Assembly (NCBI GenBank): GCA_001627925.1 | Contig: LUQC01000040.1 | Coordinates: 23,090 to 87,089 of the forward strand | Reading direction: 5' to 3' | Source of the DNA: Rhodobacteraceae bacterium REDSEA-S34_B6 | Lineage (GTDB): Bacteria > Pseudomonadota > Alphaproteobacteria > Rhodobacterales > Rhodobacteraceae | Length of the DNA stretch: 64,000 nucleotides | Shown here: positions 36,634 through 46,414 of the stretch, piece after piece | Numbering within the stretch: the first letter of the stretch is position 1 | Layout of the letters: every line of letters starts with the position of its first letter | Made by a program: the position numbers and the translations under genes | Notes under the pieces: model-generated | What the model saw: only the letters and a program-made list of their open reading frames with translations | What the model was told of the DNA's origin: nothing | The model's database searches: none

Positions 36634-37521
36634 TTGAATAATGCACAATTGTTAAAAATATCAACTGGCCAAGGATTTATTGCAGCCCTTGACCAAAGCG
36701 GCGGATCTACGCCAAAAGCTCTAAAACACTACGGCGTAGAGGAGTCAGAGTATGATAATTCCGCAGATATGTATGATTTAATTCATGAAATGCGCACACG
36801 AATTATAAAGTCAAATGCATTCTCGAGCGGCAGGATTTTAGGAGCAATACTTTTTGAAAACACAATACAAAAGAAAATAGATAAAATACCATCCGCAATT
36901 TATCTTTGGGAAAAATTGAAAGTCGTGCCGTTTCTTAAAATTGATAAGGGCCTACTCTCCATAGACAACCACGTGCAACTATTAAAGCCGATTAATGACC
37001 TTAAAAATTCTTTGAAACTGGCAAAAGAAAACGAAGTATTTGGTACAAAAATGCGCTCTGTAATAATTGGCGCAAATGAAACTGGCATCAAAGATATCGT
37101 CGATCAGCAATTTGATGTAGCATCAGAAATATTATCATATGGGCTCATACCGATAATCGAACCAGAGGTGGCCATCACAATTCCTGACAAAAAAGAAGCT
37201 GAAGATTTACTGTATGAAAACCTTAGGAGCAGGCTTGATCAAATTGGGTCGAACAAAAAAGTAATTCTAAAACTCAGCCTCCCTGATCAAGACAATTTAT
37301 ACGAGCCACTAACAAACCATCCCAATATATTGCGAATAGTCGCTTTAAGTGGTGGGTTCAAAAAGAACGAAGCCGTTGCCAAGCTGACGCGAAATACGAA
37401 AATTATCGCAAGTTTTTCAAGAGCTTTGGCGGAAGGCTTAAAAAGAAACGATCCTAAAGAACAGTTTGAAAAACAATTAGAGCAAACTATCCAAAGCATT
37501 TACGAGGCATCTCTGACTTAA
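36634..37521 (+). CDS. fba: Class I fructose-bisphosphate aldolase
   Basis: Class I (Schiff-base) aldolase of the short bacterial type, 295 residues. The N-terminus FIAALDQSGGSTPKALKHYGVEESEYDN is diagnostic for this family; LKIDKGLL and the ILKLSLPDQDNLYEPL stretch hold the region of the Schiff-base Lys. The start codon appears to be TTG at 36634, with AAAGGT 9 bp upstream; no in-frame ATG fits. It follows pgk by 119 bp and its own candidate operator suggests separate control. It works with Pgk and Pgi in the lower/upper triose pathway. Confidence 0.88.
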   Translation: MNNAQLLKISTGQGFIAALDQSGGSTPKALKHYGVEESEYDNSADMYDLIHEMRTRIIKSNAFSSGRILGAILFENTIQKKIDKIPSAIYLWEKLKVVPFLKIDKGLLSIDNHVQLLKPINDLKNSLKLAKENEVFGTKMRSVIIGANETGIKDIVDQQFDVASEILSYGLIPIIEPEVAITIPDKKEAEDLLYENLRSRLDQIGSNKKVILKLSLPDQDNLYEPLTNHPNILRIVALSGGFKKNEAVAKLTRNTKIIASFSRALAEGLKRNDPKEQFEKQLEQTIQSIYEASLT

Positions 37522-37590
37522 GTTAAAAAAAGGGATTCACTTTTAAATTATTCTGTGCCATCCTCTTGCAAAAAACTATATTGAGGCAAA

Positions 37591-37893
37591 ATGGCAGAAA
37601 AAAAATCAGGCACACCGTGGGTTATTATTTGTGTTTTCACAATTTCTCTTTCATTGGGACTTTATTTTACTTTTGCAGCGGTGCAAGGAGATTTTGGTAT
37701 CTTGCGTCGAGCTGAAATAAATCACGATATACAAAAATTACAGGCAGAATTAACGAGTTTGAATGTCGAAATAGCAGGTTTAAAGAACCTGACACGGCGT
37801 CTTTCCGATCATTACTTGGATCTAGAACTATTGGACCAACAGGCCAGAGATATTCTCGGATACGTTAGATCAGACGAACTTGTAATCCAGTAG
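37591..37893 (+). CDS. FtsB/DivIC-like septum formation initiator protein
   Basis: Single-pass membrane protein of 100 residues: a membrane helix (WVIICVFTISLSLGLYFTFAA, about 10-30) followed by a periplasmic coiled coil (HDIQKLQAELTSLNVEIAGLKNLTRRL) and DLELLDQQARDILGYVRSDELVI. This is the DivIC/FtsB topology, needed for divisome assembly with FtsL and FtsQ. In Rhodobacterales it typically sits just upstream of pdhA, as here. A 125-bp gap, including a 28-bp palindrome, separates it from pdhA. Confidence 0.87.
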   Translation: MAEKKSGTPWVIICVFTISLSLGLYFTFAAVQGDFGILRRAEINHDIQKLQAELTSLNVEIAGLKNLTRRLSDHYLDLELLDQQARDILGYVRSDELVIQ

Positions 37894-37977
37894 CAAAATT
37901 TACCATTTGAAATTGCATAAATGTCATAGCTGATATGCTTTTAAATTTTGCACTCGCACTTCACAAAAATATATGTA

Positions 37978-38005
37978 ATAAGTAGTTTAACGTTAAACTA
38001 CTTAT
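37978..38005. promoter_or_regulatory. Perfect 28-bp palindrome upstream of pdhA (putative operator)
   Basis: The left half ATAAGTAGTTTAAC is followed immediately by its exact complement, with centre AACGTT. It ends 13 bp before the pdhA ATG and overlaps the place where a ribosome-binding region begins. The length, perfect symmetry and CG centre suggest a dimeric regulator site for the PDH operon. An RNA hairpin reading is less likely because a T run is absent. Confidence 0.6.
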
Positions 38006-38018
38006 CGGAGAAGAGCTG

Positions 38019-39008
38019 ATGGCTGCAAAAAAAGTCACTAAAAAATCTACTGATGAGAACCATGACTTAATCAAATTTTATCGGGACATGCTCCTGATAA
38101 GACGCTTTGAAGAGAAAGCAGGGCAGCTTTATGGCATGGGATTGATAGGTGGTTTCTGCCATTTGTATATTGGTCAAGAGGCAGTTGTTGTTGGCTTGGA
38201 GGCAGCGGCCAGAGACGGCGATAAAAGAATAACTTCCTACCGAGATCATGGGCACATGCTTGCCTGCGGCATGGACCCTAATGGTGTTATGGCCGAACTC
38301 ACTGGGCGCGGTGGTGGCTACTCAAAAGGCAAAGGTGGATCCATGCATATGTTTTCCAAAGAAAAAAACTTTTATGGTGGGCATGGAATTGTGGGGGCAC
38401 AAGTACCTCTCGGTGCCGGCTTGGCCTTTGCAGATCGCTACCGAGAAAACAATTGCGTGACATTTACTTATTTTGGAGACGGTGCAGCTAACCAGGGTCA
38501 AGTCTACGAAACTTTTAACATGGCAGCATTATGGAAACTTCCAGTAATATTTGTAATAGAAAATAATCAGTACGCGATGGGAACAGCCCAAGAGAGATCA
38601 ACATCAAGCCCTGAAATTTATACAAGGGGTGAAGCATTTGGAATAAAAGGTGAAGCTGTTGATGGTATGGATGTAATAGCTGTAAAAACTGCAGGAGACA
38701 AAGCTGCAGATTATTGCCGTGCAGGTAAAGGTCCATATATCTTAGAGATTAAAACTTACCGGTATCGAGGACACTCTATGTCTGACCCTGCAAAGTATCG
38801 AACTCGCGAAGAGGTGCAGAAAATGCGAGCTCAGAGAGATCCAATAGAAGCAGTTAGAACTCTGTTAATTTCAGAAAAACACGCCACAGATGAAGAAATC
38901 AAAACTATAGATAAAGAGATTAAAGAGATCATTAATGCATGCGCTGAATATGCAAAAGATAGCCCAGAAGTTTCCGCAGAAGAACTTTGGACAGACATAT
39001 ACGCTTGA
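38019..39008 (+). CDS. pdhA: Pyruvate dehydrogenase E1 component, alpha subunit
   Basis: The alpha half of the E1 heterotetramer, which binds ThDP and decarboxylates pyruvate. The 329-residue protein has the family motifs FEEKAGQLYGMGLIGGFCHLYIGQEA, GHGIVGAQVPLGAGLAFADRY, and the ThDP motif TYFGDGAANQGQVYETFNMAALWKLPVIFVIENNQYAMGT (GDG...NN). RYRGHSMSDP, the phosphorylation-loop-like segment, follows. The ATG at 38019 is preceded by GGAGAAGAGCTG. It is first of pdhA-pdhB-pdhC, 11 bp before pdhB. Confidence 0.96.
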   Translation: MAAKKVTKKSTDENHDLIKFYRDMLLIRRFEEKAGQLYGMGLIGGFCHLYIGQEAVVVGLEAAARDGDKRITSYRDHGHMLACGMDPNGVMAELTGRGGGYSKGKGGSMHMFSKEKNFYGGHGIVGAQVPLGAGLAFADRYRENNCVTFTYFGDGAANQGQVYETFNMAALWKLPVIFVIENNQYAMGTAQERSTSSPEIYTRGEAFGIKGEAVDGMDVIAVKTAGDKAADYCRAGKGPYILEIKTYRYRGHSMSDPAKYRTREEVQKMRAQRDPIEAVRTLLISEKHATDEEIKTIDKEIKEIINACAEYAKDSPEVSAEELWTDIYA

Positions 39009-39019
39009 GAGTTTAAACT

Positions 39020-40375
39020 ATGACAACTGAAATTTTAATGCCAGCATTATCGCCGACTATGGAAGAGGGCAAGCTTGCTAAGTGGCTTGTAAAAGAAGGC
39101 GACAAAGTGTCAGCAGGAGATATTATAGCCGAAATAGAAACAGATAAAGCTACTATGGAATTTGAAGCAGTAGATGAAGGTATACTCGCAAAAATTATAG
39201 TGGCTGAAGGTACAGAAGGTGTATTAGTAAATTCACCAATCGCGATGATGGCAAACGAAGCAACCGAAAGTACGGTTGATTTACAGCCGATTGAGAAAAA
39301 TGTTCAGACTGATGCTTCTTCAACCAAGACTGAGTTTAAAAGCCAAGAAGCACCATTAAGCGGCATAGAAGCCGAATGGGGCGCTGAAATCCAAACCAAA
39401 ACACAAACGGTCAGAGAGGCCATTCGAGATGCCATGGCAGAAGAAATGCGCCGTGATGAAACCGTGTATCTCATGGGAGAAGAGGTAGCGGAATATCAGG
39501 GGGCATATAAAGTTTCTCAAGGTTTATTGGATGAATTCGGCTCAAAACGTGTTATAGATACACCAATAACTGAGCATGGTTTTACAGGTATAGCAGTAGG
39601 GTCTGCATTCGCAGGGTTACGACCTATTGTTGAATTTATGACTTTTAATTTTTCTATGCAAGCAATCGATCAGATTGTCAATTCCGCAGCTAAGACCCTT
39701 TATATGTCTGGTGGCCAAATGGGTGCGCCAATGGTGTTTCGAGGGCCCAATGGTGCTGCTGCTCGGGTTGGCGCACAACATAGCCAAGATTATGCCGCTT
39801 GGTATGCCCACATTCCGGGATTAAAAGTAGTACAACCATACTCAGCATCCGACGCAAAAGGTTTAATGAAAACAGCAATACGTGATGACAACCCAGTTAT
39901 CTTCCTAGAAAACGAAATACTTTATGGAAAATCATTCGAAGTTCCACTTTTGGAAGATTACACGGTGCCTTTCGGCAAAGCCCGTGTTTGGCGCGAAGGT
40001 ACAGATGTTACAATTGTGTCGTTTGGCATTGGAATGCAATATGCTCTTGAAGCCTCAAACCAGTTGGAAGCAGAAGGCGTATCAGTAGAGGTTATCGATT
40101 TACGCTCGCTACGACCGATTGATTACGAAACGATTATAAATTCAATCGAAAAAACAAATCGATGTATAACTGTTGAAGAAGGCTTTCCTATAGGTTCGAT
40201 AGGTAACCATTTATCTGCTGTTATAATGGAAAGAGCATTCGACTATTTGGATGCTCCTGTAATTAATTGTACTGGGAAGGATGTACCTATGCCCTATGCT
40301 GCTAATTTAGAAAAACTTGCACTAACTACTACAGCTGAAGTTATTAGTGCTGTCAAAAAAGTAATATATAAGTAA
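39020..40375 (+). CDS. pdhB: Pyruvate dehydrogenase E1 component, beta subunit with N-terminal lipoyl domain
   Basis: E1 beta subunit of 451 residues fused to an N-terminal lipoyl domain, an architecture common in alphaproteobacteria. Residues 1-75 carry the lipoylation site in [20 protein letters not shown] linker then precedes the transketolase-type beta domain from about residue 130 ([44 protein letters not shown]). The C-terminal half includes [17 protein letters not shown] and VITVEEG-like regions. It is 11 bp after pdhA and 10 bp before pdhC. Confidence 0.95.
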   Translation: MTTEILMPALSPTMEEGKLAKWLVKEGDKVSAGDIIAEIETDKATMEFEAVDEGILAKIIVAEGTEGVLVNSPIAMMANEATESTVDLQPIEKNVQTDASSTKTEFKSQEAPLSGIEAEWGAEIQTKTQTVREAIRDAMAEEMRRDETVYLMGEEVAEYQGAYKVSQGLLDEFGSKRVIDTPITEHGFTGIAVGSAFAGLRPIVEFMTFNFSMQAIDQIVNSAAKTLYMSGGQMGAPMVFRGPNGAAARVGAQHSQDYAAWYAHIPGLKVVQPYSASDAKGLMKTAIRDDNPVIFLENEILYGKSFEVPLLEDYTVPFGKARVWREGTDVTIVSFGIGMQYALEASNQLEAEGVSVEVIDLRSLRPIDYETIINSIEKTNRCITVEEGFPIGSIGNHLSAVIMERAFDYLDAPVINCTGKDVPMPYAANLEKLALTTTAEVISAVKKVIYK

Positions 40376-40385
40376 GGAGAAAAAA

Positions 40386-41672
40386 TTGGCTATCGAAGTT
40401 TTAATGCCAGCGCTTTCTCCTACTATGGAAGAGGGTACATTGGCAAAATGGTTTGTTAAAGAGGGAGACAAAATTGAATCTGGAGACCTTCTTGCAGAAA
40501 TAGAAACAGACAAAGCAACCATGGAGTTTGAAGCTGTCGAAGAAGGAATTATCGAGAAACTTTTAGTTGCTGAAGGCACAGAAGGAGTGAAAGTAAATTC
40601 AGCAATTGCAACCTTAAGTGGGGAAGATAATTCGACTAGTAAAAAAATTGAAGAGCCTGCTGCTCCTAAACCAGTTATAACTGATGCAACCCAAATAACT
40701 GCGAAAGACATTAAAAATAATTCAAGTTCCAAACCTAGAGACCGCGTTTTTATTACGCCTCTTGCACGTCGAATTGCGGAACAACAGGGAATTGATATAA
40801 ATTTAGTTAAAGGGACTGGGCCTCACGGTCGAATAATTAAAAAAGATTTAGCCAATATAAAATCAACATCTTTAGGTAAAATTCTTCAAAAACCTGATTT
40901 CACAACTGCAAAAAATGTATCTCCAGTTACATCAGATAGTTTTTCTTATGATGCGCTCTTGGAAATTTACTCAGATAGAAATTTTACAGAAATAGCATTA
41001 GATGGAATGCGCAAGACTATTGCGTCTCGTTTGTGTGAAGCAAAACAAACTATTCCTCACTTCTATTTAAGGAGAAGTGTAGAAATGGAAAATCTTTTAG
41101 ATTTAAGACAGAAAATTAATAAAAAATTGTTGGATAAAAATATAAAAGTAAGCATTAACGATATTGTAATAAAGGCATGCGCGGAAGCACTGCAAAGCAA
41201 TCCTAACGCAAATGCAATATGGGCTGGAAATAAATTAATTAAATTCAAATCATCGGATATCGCTGTCGCAGTCTCCGTTGAGGGTGGCCTATTTACACCT
41301 GTAATTAAAGATAGTGATCAAAAAACTATTTCAAATATTTCGGAAGAAATGAAAGATCTCGCCTCCCGAGCTAGAGCGAAGAAATTAATGCCCACAGAGT
41401 TTCAAGGTGGAAGCTTCGCTATTTCAAATTTAGGCATGTTTGGTATAGAGAGTTTTGACGCAATAATTAACCCGCCTCATGCTGCAATCTTAGCAGTGGG
41501 CACTGGTAAGAAAAAACCAACCGTATTAGATGATGGATCCCTGGGTGTTGCTACAAAAATGGAACTGTCTTTATCAGTTGATCATCGAGTAATCGACGGT
41601 GTTCTTGGAGCTCAACTTTTGCAAACTATCGTCGATAATTTAGAGAACCCAATTGGCCTTCTTAATATTTAA
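40386..41672 (+). CDS. pdhC: Dihydrolipoyl acetyltransferase (PDH E2)
   Basis: E2 core of pyruvate dehydrogenase, transferring the acetyl group to CoA. Lipoyl domain at residues 1-75 ([17 protein letters not shown]), peripheral-subunit-binding domain at about 120-155 ([36 protein letters not shown]), then the catalytic acyltransferase domain ending with the [16 protein letters not shown] motif (His and Asp of the active site). It has 428 residues. The start is a TTG at 40386, directly after AAGGAGAAAAA. The lipoyl domain is nearly the same as that of pdhB. E3 is not in the window. Confidence 0.95.
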   Translation: MAIEVLMPALSPTMEEGTLAKWFVKEGDKIESGDLLAEIETDKATMEFEAVEEGIIEKLLVAEGTEGVKVNSAIATLSGEDNSTSKKIEEPAAPKPVITDATQITAKDIKNNSSSKPRDRVFITPLARRIAEQQGIDINLVKGTGPHGRIIKKDLANIKSTSLGKILQKPDFTTAKNVSPVTSDSFSYDALLEIYSDRNFTEIALDGMRKTIASRLCEAKQTIPHFYLRRSVEMENLLDLRQKINKKLLDKNIKVSINDIVIKACAEALQSNPNANAIWAGNKLIKFKSSDIAVAVSVEGGLFTPVIKDSDQKTISNISEEMKDLASRARAKKLMPTEFQGGSFAISNLGMFGIESFDAIINPPHAAILAVGTGKKKPTVLDDGSLGVATKMELSLSVDHRVIDGVLGAQLLQTIVDNLENPIGLLNI

Positions 41673-41693
41673 TTCAAATTGCCAATAAACGAG

Positions 41694-42500
41694 TTACTTT
41701 CTTTTAATTATTTGATCCATACTGATCGATGGGTTGGTGCATCCAGCTGCGCCAACAACCTTCGCGGGAACACCAGCGACAGTTGTTTTTTCCGGCACAT
41801 TCTGCAACACCACAGATCCTGCTGCAACCCGTGAGCAACTGCCAACTGAAATATTACCAAGCACTTTAGCTCCCGCCCCCAAAAGAACACCATCTCCTAT
41901 ATTAGGATGCCTGATTTCATCATCTTTACCCGTGCCACCAAGAGTTACAGAATGTAGCATGGAAACATTATCTCCTACCACAGCGGTTTCTCCAATAACA
42001 ATTGAGTGTGCATGATCGATCATAATTCCCTTACCGATACGAGCACCTGGATGTATATCAATACCAAAGACTTCAGAACACCGCATCTGTAAAAAGTAAG
42101 CCATATCCTTTCTACCCTTCTTCCAAAGCCAATGCGCAACTCTGTACGCTTGTAAGGCTTGGAAACCCTTAAAAAATAAAAGAGGTTGGAGATAAGTATT
42201 GCAAGCAGGATCCCTTTGATAAACAGCGACTATGTCAGCACGGCCAGCCATGGAAAGCTCGCCCTCACTTTTATAAGCATCATCGCATAATTCACGCAGG
42301 ATTTGCTCACTCATTTCTTGCGACGCAAGTTTCGAAGCTATTCGATAGGCCAAAGCCTGTTCAATTGAACTGTGGTGAAGAATGCAGGAGTGAAGTGAGC
42401 CTCCAAGCAGCGGCTCCTTTTCAACGGCAGCTTTGGCTTCGATCTGAATTCTTTCCCAAACAGGGTCGAGTGCGTCTAGCACTTCTTTTTTCTTACCCAT
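41694..42500 (-). CDS. cysE: Serine O-acetyltransferase
   Basis: Acetylates serine to O-acetylserine, the first step of cysteine synthesis. The 268-residue protein has the helical N-terminal domain (DPVWERIQIEAKAAVEKEPLLGG) and a left-handed beta-helix with GIDIHPGARIGKGIMIDHAHSIVIGETAVVGDNVSMLHSVTLGGTG, which carries the catalytic Asp-His. The C-terminus ends with the PEKTTVAGVPAKVVG motif. I use the ATG at 42500, which has TAGGAAA upstream; a longer reading from 42521 begins with TTG and lacks such a site. It is convergent with pdhC. Confidence 0.94.
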   Translation of the reverse strand: MGKKKEVLDALDPVWERIQIEAKAAVEKEPLLGGSLHSCILHHSSIEQALAYRIASKLASQEMSEQILRELCDDAYKSEGELSMAGRADIVAVYQRDPACNTYLQPLLFFKGFQALQAYRVAHWLWKKGRKDMAYFLQMRCSEVFGIDIHPGARIGKGIMIDHAHSIVIGETAVVGDNVSMLHSVTLGGTGKDDEIRHPNIGDGVLLGAGAKVLGNISVGSCSRVAAGSVVLQNVPEKTTVAGVPAKVVGAAGCTNPSISMDQIIKRK

Positions 42501-42637
42501 AAGATTTCCTACTCCACTCAAATTATTACTGTTTATTGACAGCTTTGCTCTCAGCTTTGTAAATTATATAATATTATTTATTAATTTTCAAATTCAGTAG
42601 ATTTTAACGATGCAAATCATTTAAAGATAATTCATGA

Positions 42638-43783
42638 TTAATTATCAGTTTTTTCAATCTTTCGCCACTTTGCAACATTTATATTATGTTCTCGCAAATT
42701 TTCGGCAAAAGCATGCCCACCACTGCCATCTGCAACAAAATATAAATAGTTAGTTATATCGGGGTTCAACGCAGCATGTATCGAGGCCTTTCCCGGATTT
42801 CCAATTGGGCTAGGTGGCAGACCTTTATTTACGTATGTATTCCAGGGTGTATCTTTTTTTAGCTCACTTCTACGAAGCCCCCGACCAAGGACTTTTCTTC
42901 CTCTAGTAATTCCGTATATGACCGAAGCATCTGTTTGCAATGCTATTTCTCGCAATAATCGATTTACAAACACGGATGAAACTTTACCTCGTTCAGTTTT
43001 CAAGGATGTTTCTTTCTCGATAATTGAGGCTAAAATAAGTGCTTCCTGTTTTGTATTAATTGGAAGATTTGGCTGCCGAGCATTCCATGCTTCGTTCAGA
43101 ATGGACGCTTGCCTTTCTTGCATTTTTTTAATTAATGTCTCTTTTGTCATACCTATAACAAAATCATAACTCGCCGGTGCAATAGTTCCTTCGTCAGGAA
43201 TATTTTCTAACTTGCCCGATAAGAATTTTATCTCCGACAATGCCTTATATACTTGCCAACTCGACACCCCCTCGGCAAGAGCAACTCTAAACCTGGTAGA
43301 GTGCTCAGAGGCAAACTCATTAATTTTTTCATCTGCAAACTCATCAAAAATAAAATCGCCAACCTTAAACATCTTGCCCGTATTGGGATCAGTATCCCTT
43401 ATTTCAATTTTTAGCGATGTTACACCAACACGGTAAATTATTTGATTACCACAATTACTAACGCCAGACTCAGTAAGTCGCTTTGATATTTCCACCATTG
43501 AGGCATTTTTGGGGACTAAAAAACTTCCAGCTTTGATTTTTCGAGACAGGCCACTGGATTCCATGCCAACCCTAAAAACAAACTCTGAAGAAATTGCTTT
43601 ATCATTAACCAAGTCTTGAACCACAGTGCGCATGCTGGTGCCACTTTTGACTTTGAAACAAATTGCATTTTGAAGTGGACCCTCTGCCACATATTGCGAC
43701 TTACCCCAAATACCTACAGCGCCAATCAGGAAAAAGCCAAAAATCAAAACGGTTAGCATGTTCGACGCCAAAGAGCGTAACAT
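42638..43783 (-). CDS. mltG: Endolytic transglycosylase MltG (YceG)
   Basis: Inner-membrane lytic transglycosylase that cuts nascent glycan strands. It has one N-terminal membrane helix (NMLTVLIFGFFLIGAVGIWG) and a periplasmic catalytic domain. The catalytic Glu is in ILASIIEKETSLKTERGKVSSVFVNRL near residue 255, with LQTDASVIYGIT and DTPWNTYVNKGLPPSPIGNPGKASIHAALNP following. It has 381 residues, normal. It begins one base inside the fabF stop, so it is coupled to fabF, an order (fabF-mltG) widespread in proteobacteria. Confidence 0.94.
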   Translation of the reverse strand: MLRSLASNMLTVLIFGFFLIGAVGIWGKSQYVAEGPLQNAICFKVKSGTSMRTVVQDLVNDKAISSEFVFRVGMESSGLSRKIKAGSFLVPKNASMVEISKRLTESGVSNCGNQIIYRVGVTSLKIEIRDTDPNTGKMFKVGDFIFDEFADEKINEFASEHSTRFRVALAEGVSSWQVYKALSEIKFLSGKLENIPDEGTIAPASYDFVIGMTKETLIKKMQERQASILNEAWNARQPNLPINTKQEALILASIIEKETSLKTERGKVSSVFVNRLLREIALQTDASVIYGITRGRKVLGRGLRRSELKKDTPWNTYVNKGLPPSPIGNPGKASIHAALNPDITNYLYFVADGSGGHAFAENLREHNINVAKWRKIEKTDN

Positions 43784-45048
43784 TATTGCAATTTACCCAA
43801 AAGTAATGAGGCATTAGTACCTCCAAAACCAAAAGAATTAGACAAAGCGTAAATAACTTCAAATTCTTGATTCCGATTGGCGACTAAATCAACTTGCGTC
43901 GTTACAGCTGGCTCGTCGAGATTTATAGTAGGAGGAACAACCTGATCGCGAATGGCTAATATTGAGAAGATAGCTTCTATAGCTCCGGCTGCTCCCAGAA
44001 GGTGTCCTGTCATCGATTTTGTCGATGACATTTTTACTTTCCCAGCAGCATCACCCAATAATCTTTCAACCGCTGCAAGCTCAATAACATCAGCCATAGT
44101 TGATGTCCCATGAGCGTTAATGTAATTAATGTCCTCAGGATCGAGTTTTGCTTTTGATAAGGCGGCTCGCATAGCCCTCTCACCGCCTTCACCATTTTCT
44201 GACGGTGCGGTTATGTGATACGCGTCTCCGGACAGGCCATAACCTAGTATCTCAGCATATATTTTTGCCCCTCTAGAAACCGCATGCTCAAGTTCCTCTA
44301 AAACCACAATTCCTGAACCCTCTCCCATGACAAAACCATCACGGTTCATATCATAGGGCCGTGAAGCAGCCGTCGGCTCACTTTCAAATTTGGTTGACAA
44401 TGCCTTACAAGCATTGAATCCGGCAATACCTATTTCTGATATTGATGCTTCTGCGCCCCCAGCTATCATTACATCGGCGTCATCGGTCATTATCAGACGA
44501 GCTGCATCGCCGATAGCATGTGCGCCTGTAGAGCAGGCTGTGACTACTGAATGATTTGGGCCCTTAAAACCATACTTTATGCTAACTTGGCCAGATACAA
44601 GATTAATTAATGCTCCGGGTATAAAGAACGGGGATACACGTCTTGGACCCTTTTCATGGATCAAAACTGCAGTTTCAGCAATTGAGTTTAAACCGCCAAT
44701 GCCTGATCCTATCATAACTCCAGTTCGTTCTAAGTCTTTTTCATTATTAGGTTTCCAACCAGCATCAGTAACCGCCTGTTCTGCGGCGGAAACTCCATAC
44801 AGAATAAAATCATCTACTTTACGGCGTTCTTTTGGCTCCATCCAGTCATCAGGATTAAATGTCCCATTTGCCCCATTCCCAAAAGGAACCTCACAGGCAT
44901 ATTTTGTAGTAACTCTTGACGGATCAAATCGAGTAATTTTACCAGCGCCCGATTGACCATCTAAAAGCCTGGCCCAGGTGTCTGAAACGCCACAAGCTAA
45001 TGGCGTTACTAAACCAAGACCCGTTACCACTACTCGACGCATGTTCAT
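43783..45048 (-). CDS. fabF: 3-oxoacyl-ACP synthase II FabF
   Basis: Elongating condensing enzyme KAS II. The catalytic Cys is in VVTACSTGAHAIGDAARL (about residue 165), with His residues in INAHGTSTMADVIEL (about 305) and KSMTGHLLGAAGAIEA (about 340). Thiolase-fold features include FGFGGTNASLLL at the C-terminus. It has 421 residues, normal. It lies 132 bp downstream of acpP, with a hairpin in between that may set the ratio of acpP to fabF mRNA. Confidence 0.96.
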   Translation of the reverse strand: MNMRRVVVTGLGLVTPLACGVSDTWARLLDGQSGAGKITRFDPSRVTTKYACEVPFGNGANGTFNPDDWMEPKERRKVDDFILYGVSAAEQAVTDAGWKPNNEKDLERTGVMIGSGIGGLNSIAETAVLIHEKGPRRVSPFFIPGALINLVSGQVSIKYGFKGPNHSVVTACSTGAHAIGDAARLIMTDDADVMIAGGAEASISEIGIAGFNACKALSTKFESEPTAASRPYDMNRDGFVMGEGSGIVVLEELEHAVSRGAKIYAEILGYGLSGDAYHITAPSENGEGGERAMRAALSKAKLDPEDINYINAHGTSTMADVIELAAVERLLGDAAGKVKMSSTKSMTGHLLGAAGAIEAIFSILAIRDQVVPPTINLDEPAVTTQVDLVANRNQEFEVIYALSNSFGFGGTNASLLLGKLQ

Positions 45049-45133
45049 TCCTTTGTTTAAAGCATTTCAGAATACTTAATAACTCGTCTAATGCTCGTTG
45101 AGCAAGGCCAGCAACAAAATCGCCCAATAAATA

Positions 45134-45155
45134 GCCCTTGTCCTATGACAAGGGC
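45134..45155 (-). terminator. Hairpin between acpP and fabF (attenuator or partial terminator)
   Basis: On the minus strand GCCCTTGTC pairs with GACAAGGGC around a four-base ATAG loop: a 9-bp perfect stem. It is followed by TATTTATT, a T-rich but not pure T run, 26 bp after the acpP stop. Partial termination here would give more acpP than fabF transcript. mRNA-stability function is the alternative. Confidence 0.5.
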
Positions 45156-45180
45156 AATAATCGCTATTAACTTGAAAATA

Positions 45181-45414
45181 CTAAGACGCGTCTTCGATAA
45201 ATTTAACAGCATCACCGAATGATTGGATATTTTCCGCAGCATCGTCTGGGATTTCTATACCGAACTCTTCTTCAAATGCCATTACTAACTCAACTGTATC
45301 CAAACTGTCTGCACCTAAATCATCAATAAAAGATGCATTATCAACTACTTTATCTTCATCGACCCCTAGATGCTCGACAACAATTTTTTTCACGCGGTCT
45401 GAGATATCACTCAT
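45181..45414 (-). CDS. acpP: Acyl carrier protein
   Basis: Small acidic carrier of fatty acyl chains (77 residues). The phosphopantetheine serine is in [24 protein letters not shown] near residue 37; [20 protein letters not shown] precedes it. It lies 132 bp upstream of fabF and 262 bp downstream of fabG; the longer gap contains an AT-rich stretch likely to hold an extra promoter, consistent with the high ACP demand. Confidence 0.97.
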   Translation of the reverse strand: MSDISDRVKKIVVEHLGVDEDKVVDNASFIDDLGADSLDTVELVMAFEEEFGIEIPDDAAENIQSFGDAVKFIEDAS

Positions 45415-45676
45415 AGTATTTCCCTCATCAAATAATGGGCCAAGCCCGTTTCGCCCAGAATGGGCCGTTACATAGCCCAGCTAGTTTCTAAAAATCCTAA
45501 CTGGAAACTTGGCAATTCTGAAATTCTGCCTGATTTTATGAGCCGCCTATATCATAGCATGAGCAATTTGCAAACATTTTTACTTAATTTTTTTTAAAAA
45601 TTAAAATCAAGCGGCACGATTTTGAAAGTCTATCTTGCAGAGATTATCATCGTCTGGAGCTATTTTCCAAAGGGCA

Positions 45677-46414
45677 TTAAAGCATCGCCATACCACCATT
45701 TACATGTAGAGTTGATCCAGTAATATAAGATGCTTCTTCGGATGCCAGATATAACGCTGCAAAAGCTATATCTGATACTTCTCCCATTCTTCCGGCTGGT
45801 ATTTGCAATTTGATTGCCTCTTGTTGCTTCTCGTTTAACTTTTCAGTCATAGCAGTTTTTACAAAACCTGGAGCAATACAATTTACGGTTATGCCTCGAG
45901 AAGCTACTTCATTAGCCAAAGACTTCGACATACCAACTAATGCTGCCTTGGAGGCAGCATAGTTTCCTTGACCAGGATTGCCAGTAGAACCAACTACTGA
46001 GCCAATATTTACAATGCGGCCCCATCTCGACTTCATCATTCCTCGTAACACTCCACGACAAAGTTTCATAGTGGAAGTCAGATTTACCTCCAACACACTA
46101 GCCCAGTCCTCATCTGTCATTCTTAAGAATAAATTGTCTCTTGTTATACCGGCATTATTTACCAGAATATCTACCGAACCCATTTTTTTCTGAGCCCCTT
46201 TAGATAAATTTTCAACTTCAACACCATTAGATAAATCGCAGCCCATTATGTGAACCCTATCACCTAAACTCTTTGCAAGTTCCTCCAAAGGTTCCATGCG
46301 AGTACCACTAATGGTTAACCTGGCTCCAGATGCGTGAAGAGTCTCCGCAATAGCCCTTCCAATTCCGCCAGAAGCACCAGTTATGAGTGCATTTTTACCA
46401 TTTAAATTAAACAT
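45677..46414 (-). CDS. fabG: 3-oxoacyl-ACP reductase FabG
   Basis: Short-chain dehydrogenase (245 residues) that reduces 3-oxoacyl-ACP. NADPH site TGASGGIGRAIAETL, NNAGITRDNLF, and active site Ser-Tyr-Lys in IVNIGSVVGSTGNPGQGNYAASKAALVGM. The C-terminal ITGSTLHVNGGMAML is the FabG end. Its start overlaps the fabD stop by 1 bp. It lies upstream of acpP with a 262-bp gap (45415-45676), which is AT-rich and contains no other gene. Confidence 0.96.
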   Translation of the reverse strand: MFNLNGKNALITGASGGIGRAIAETLHASGARLTISGTRMEPLEELAKSLGDRVHIMGCDLSNGVEVENLSKGAQKKMGSVDILVNNAGITRDNLFLRMTDEDWASVLEVNLTSTMKLCRGVLRGMMKSRWGRIVNIGSVVGSTGNPGQGNYAASKAALVGMSKSLANEVASRGITVNCIAPGFVKTAMTEKLNEKQQEAIKLQIPAGRMGEVSDIAFAALYLASEEASYITGSTLHVNGGMAML

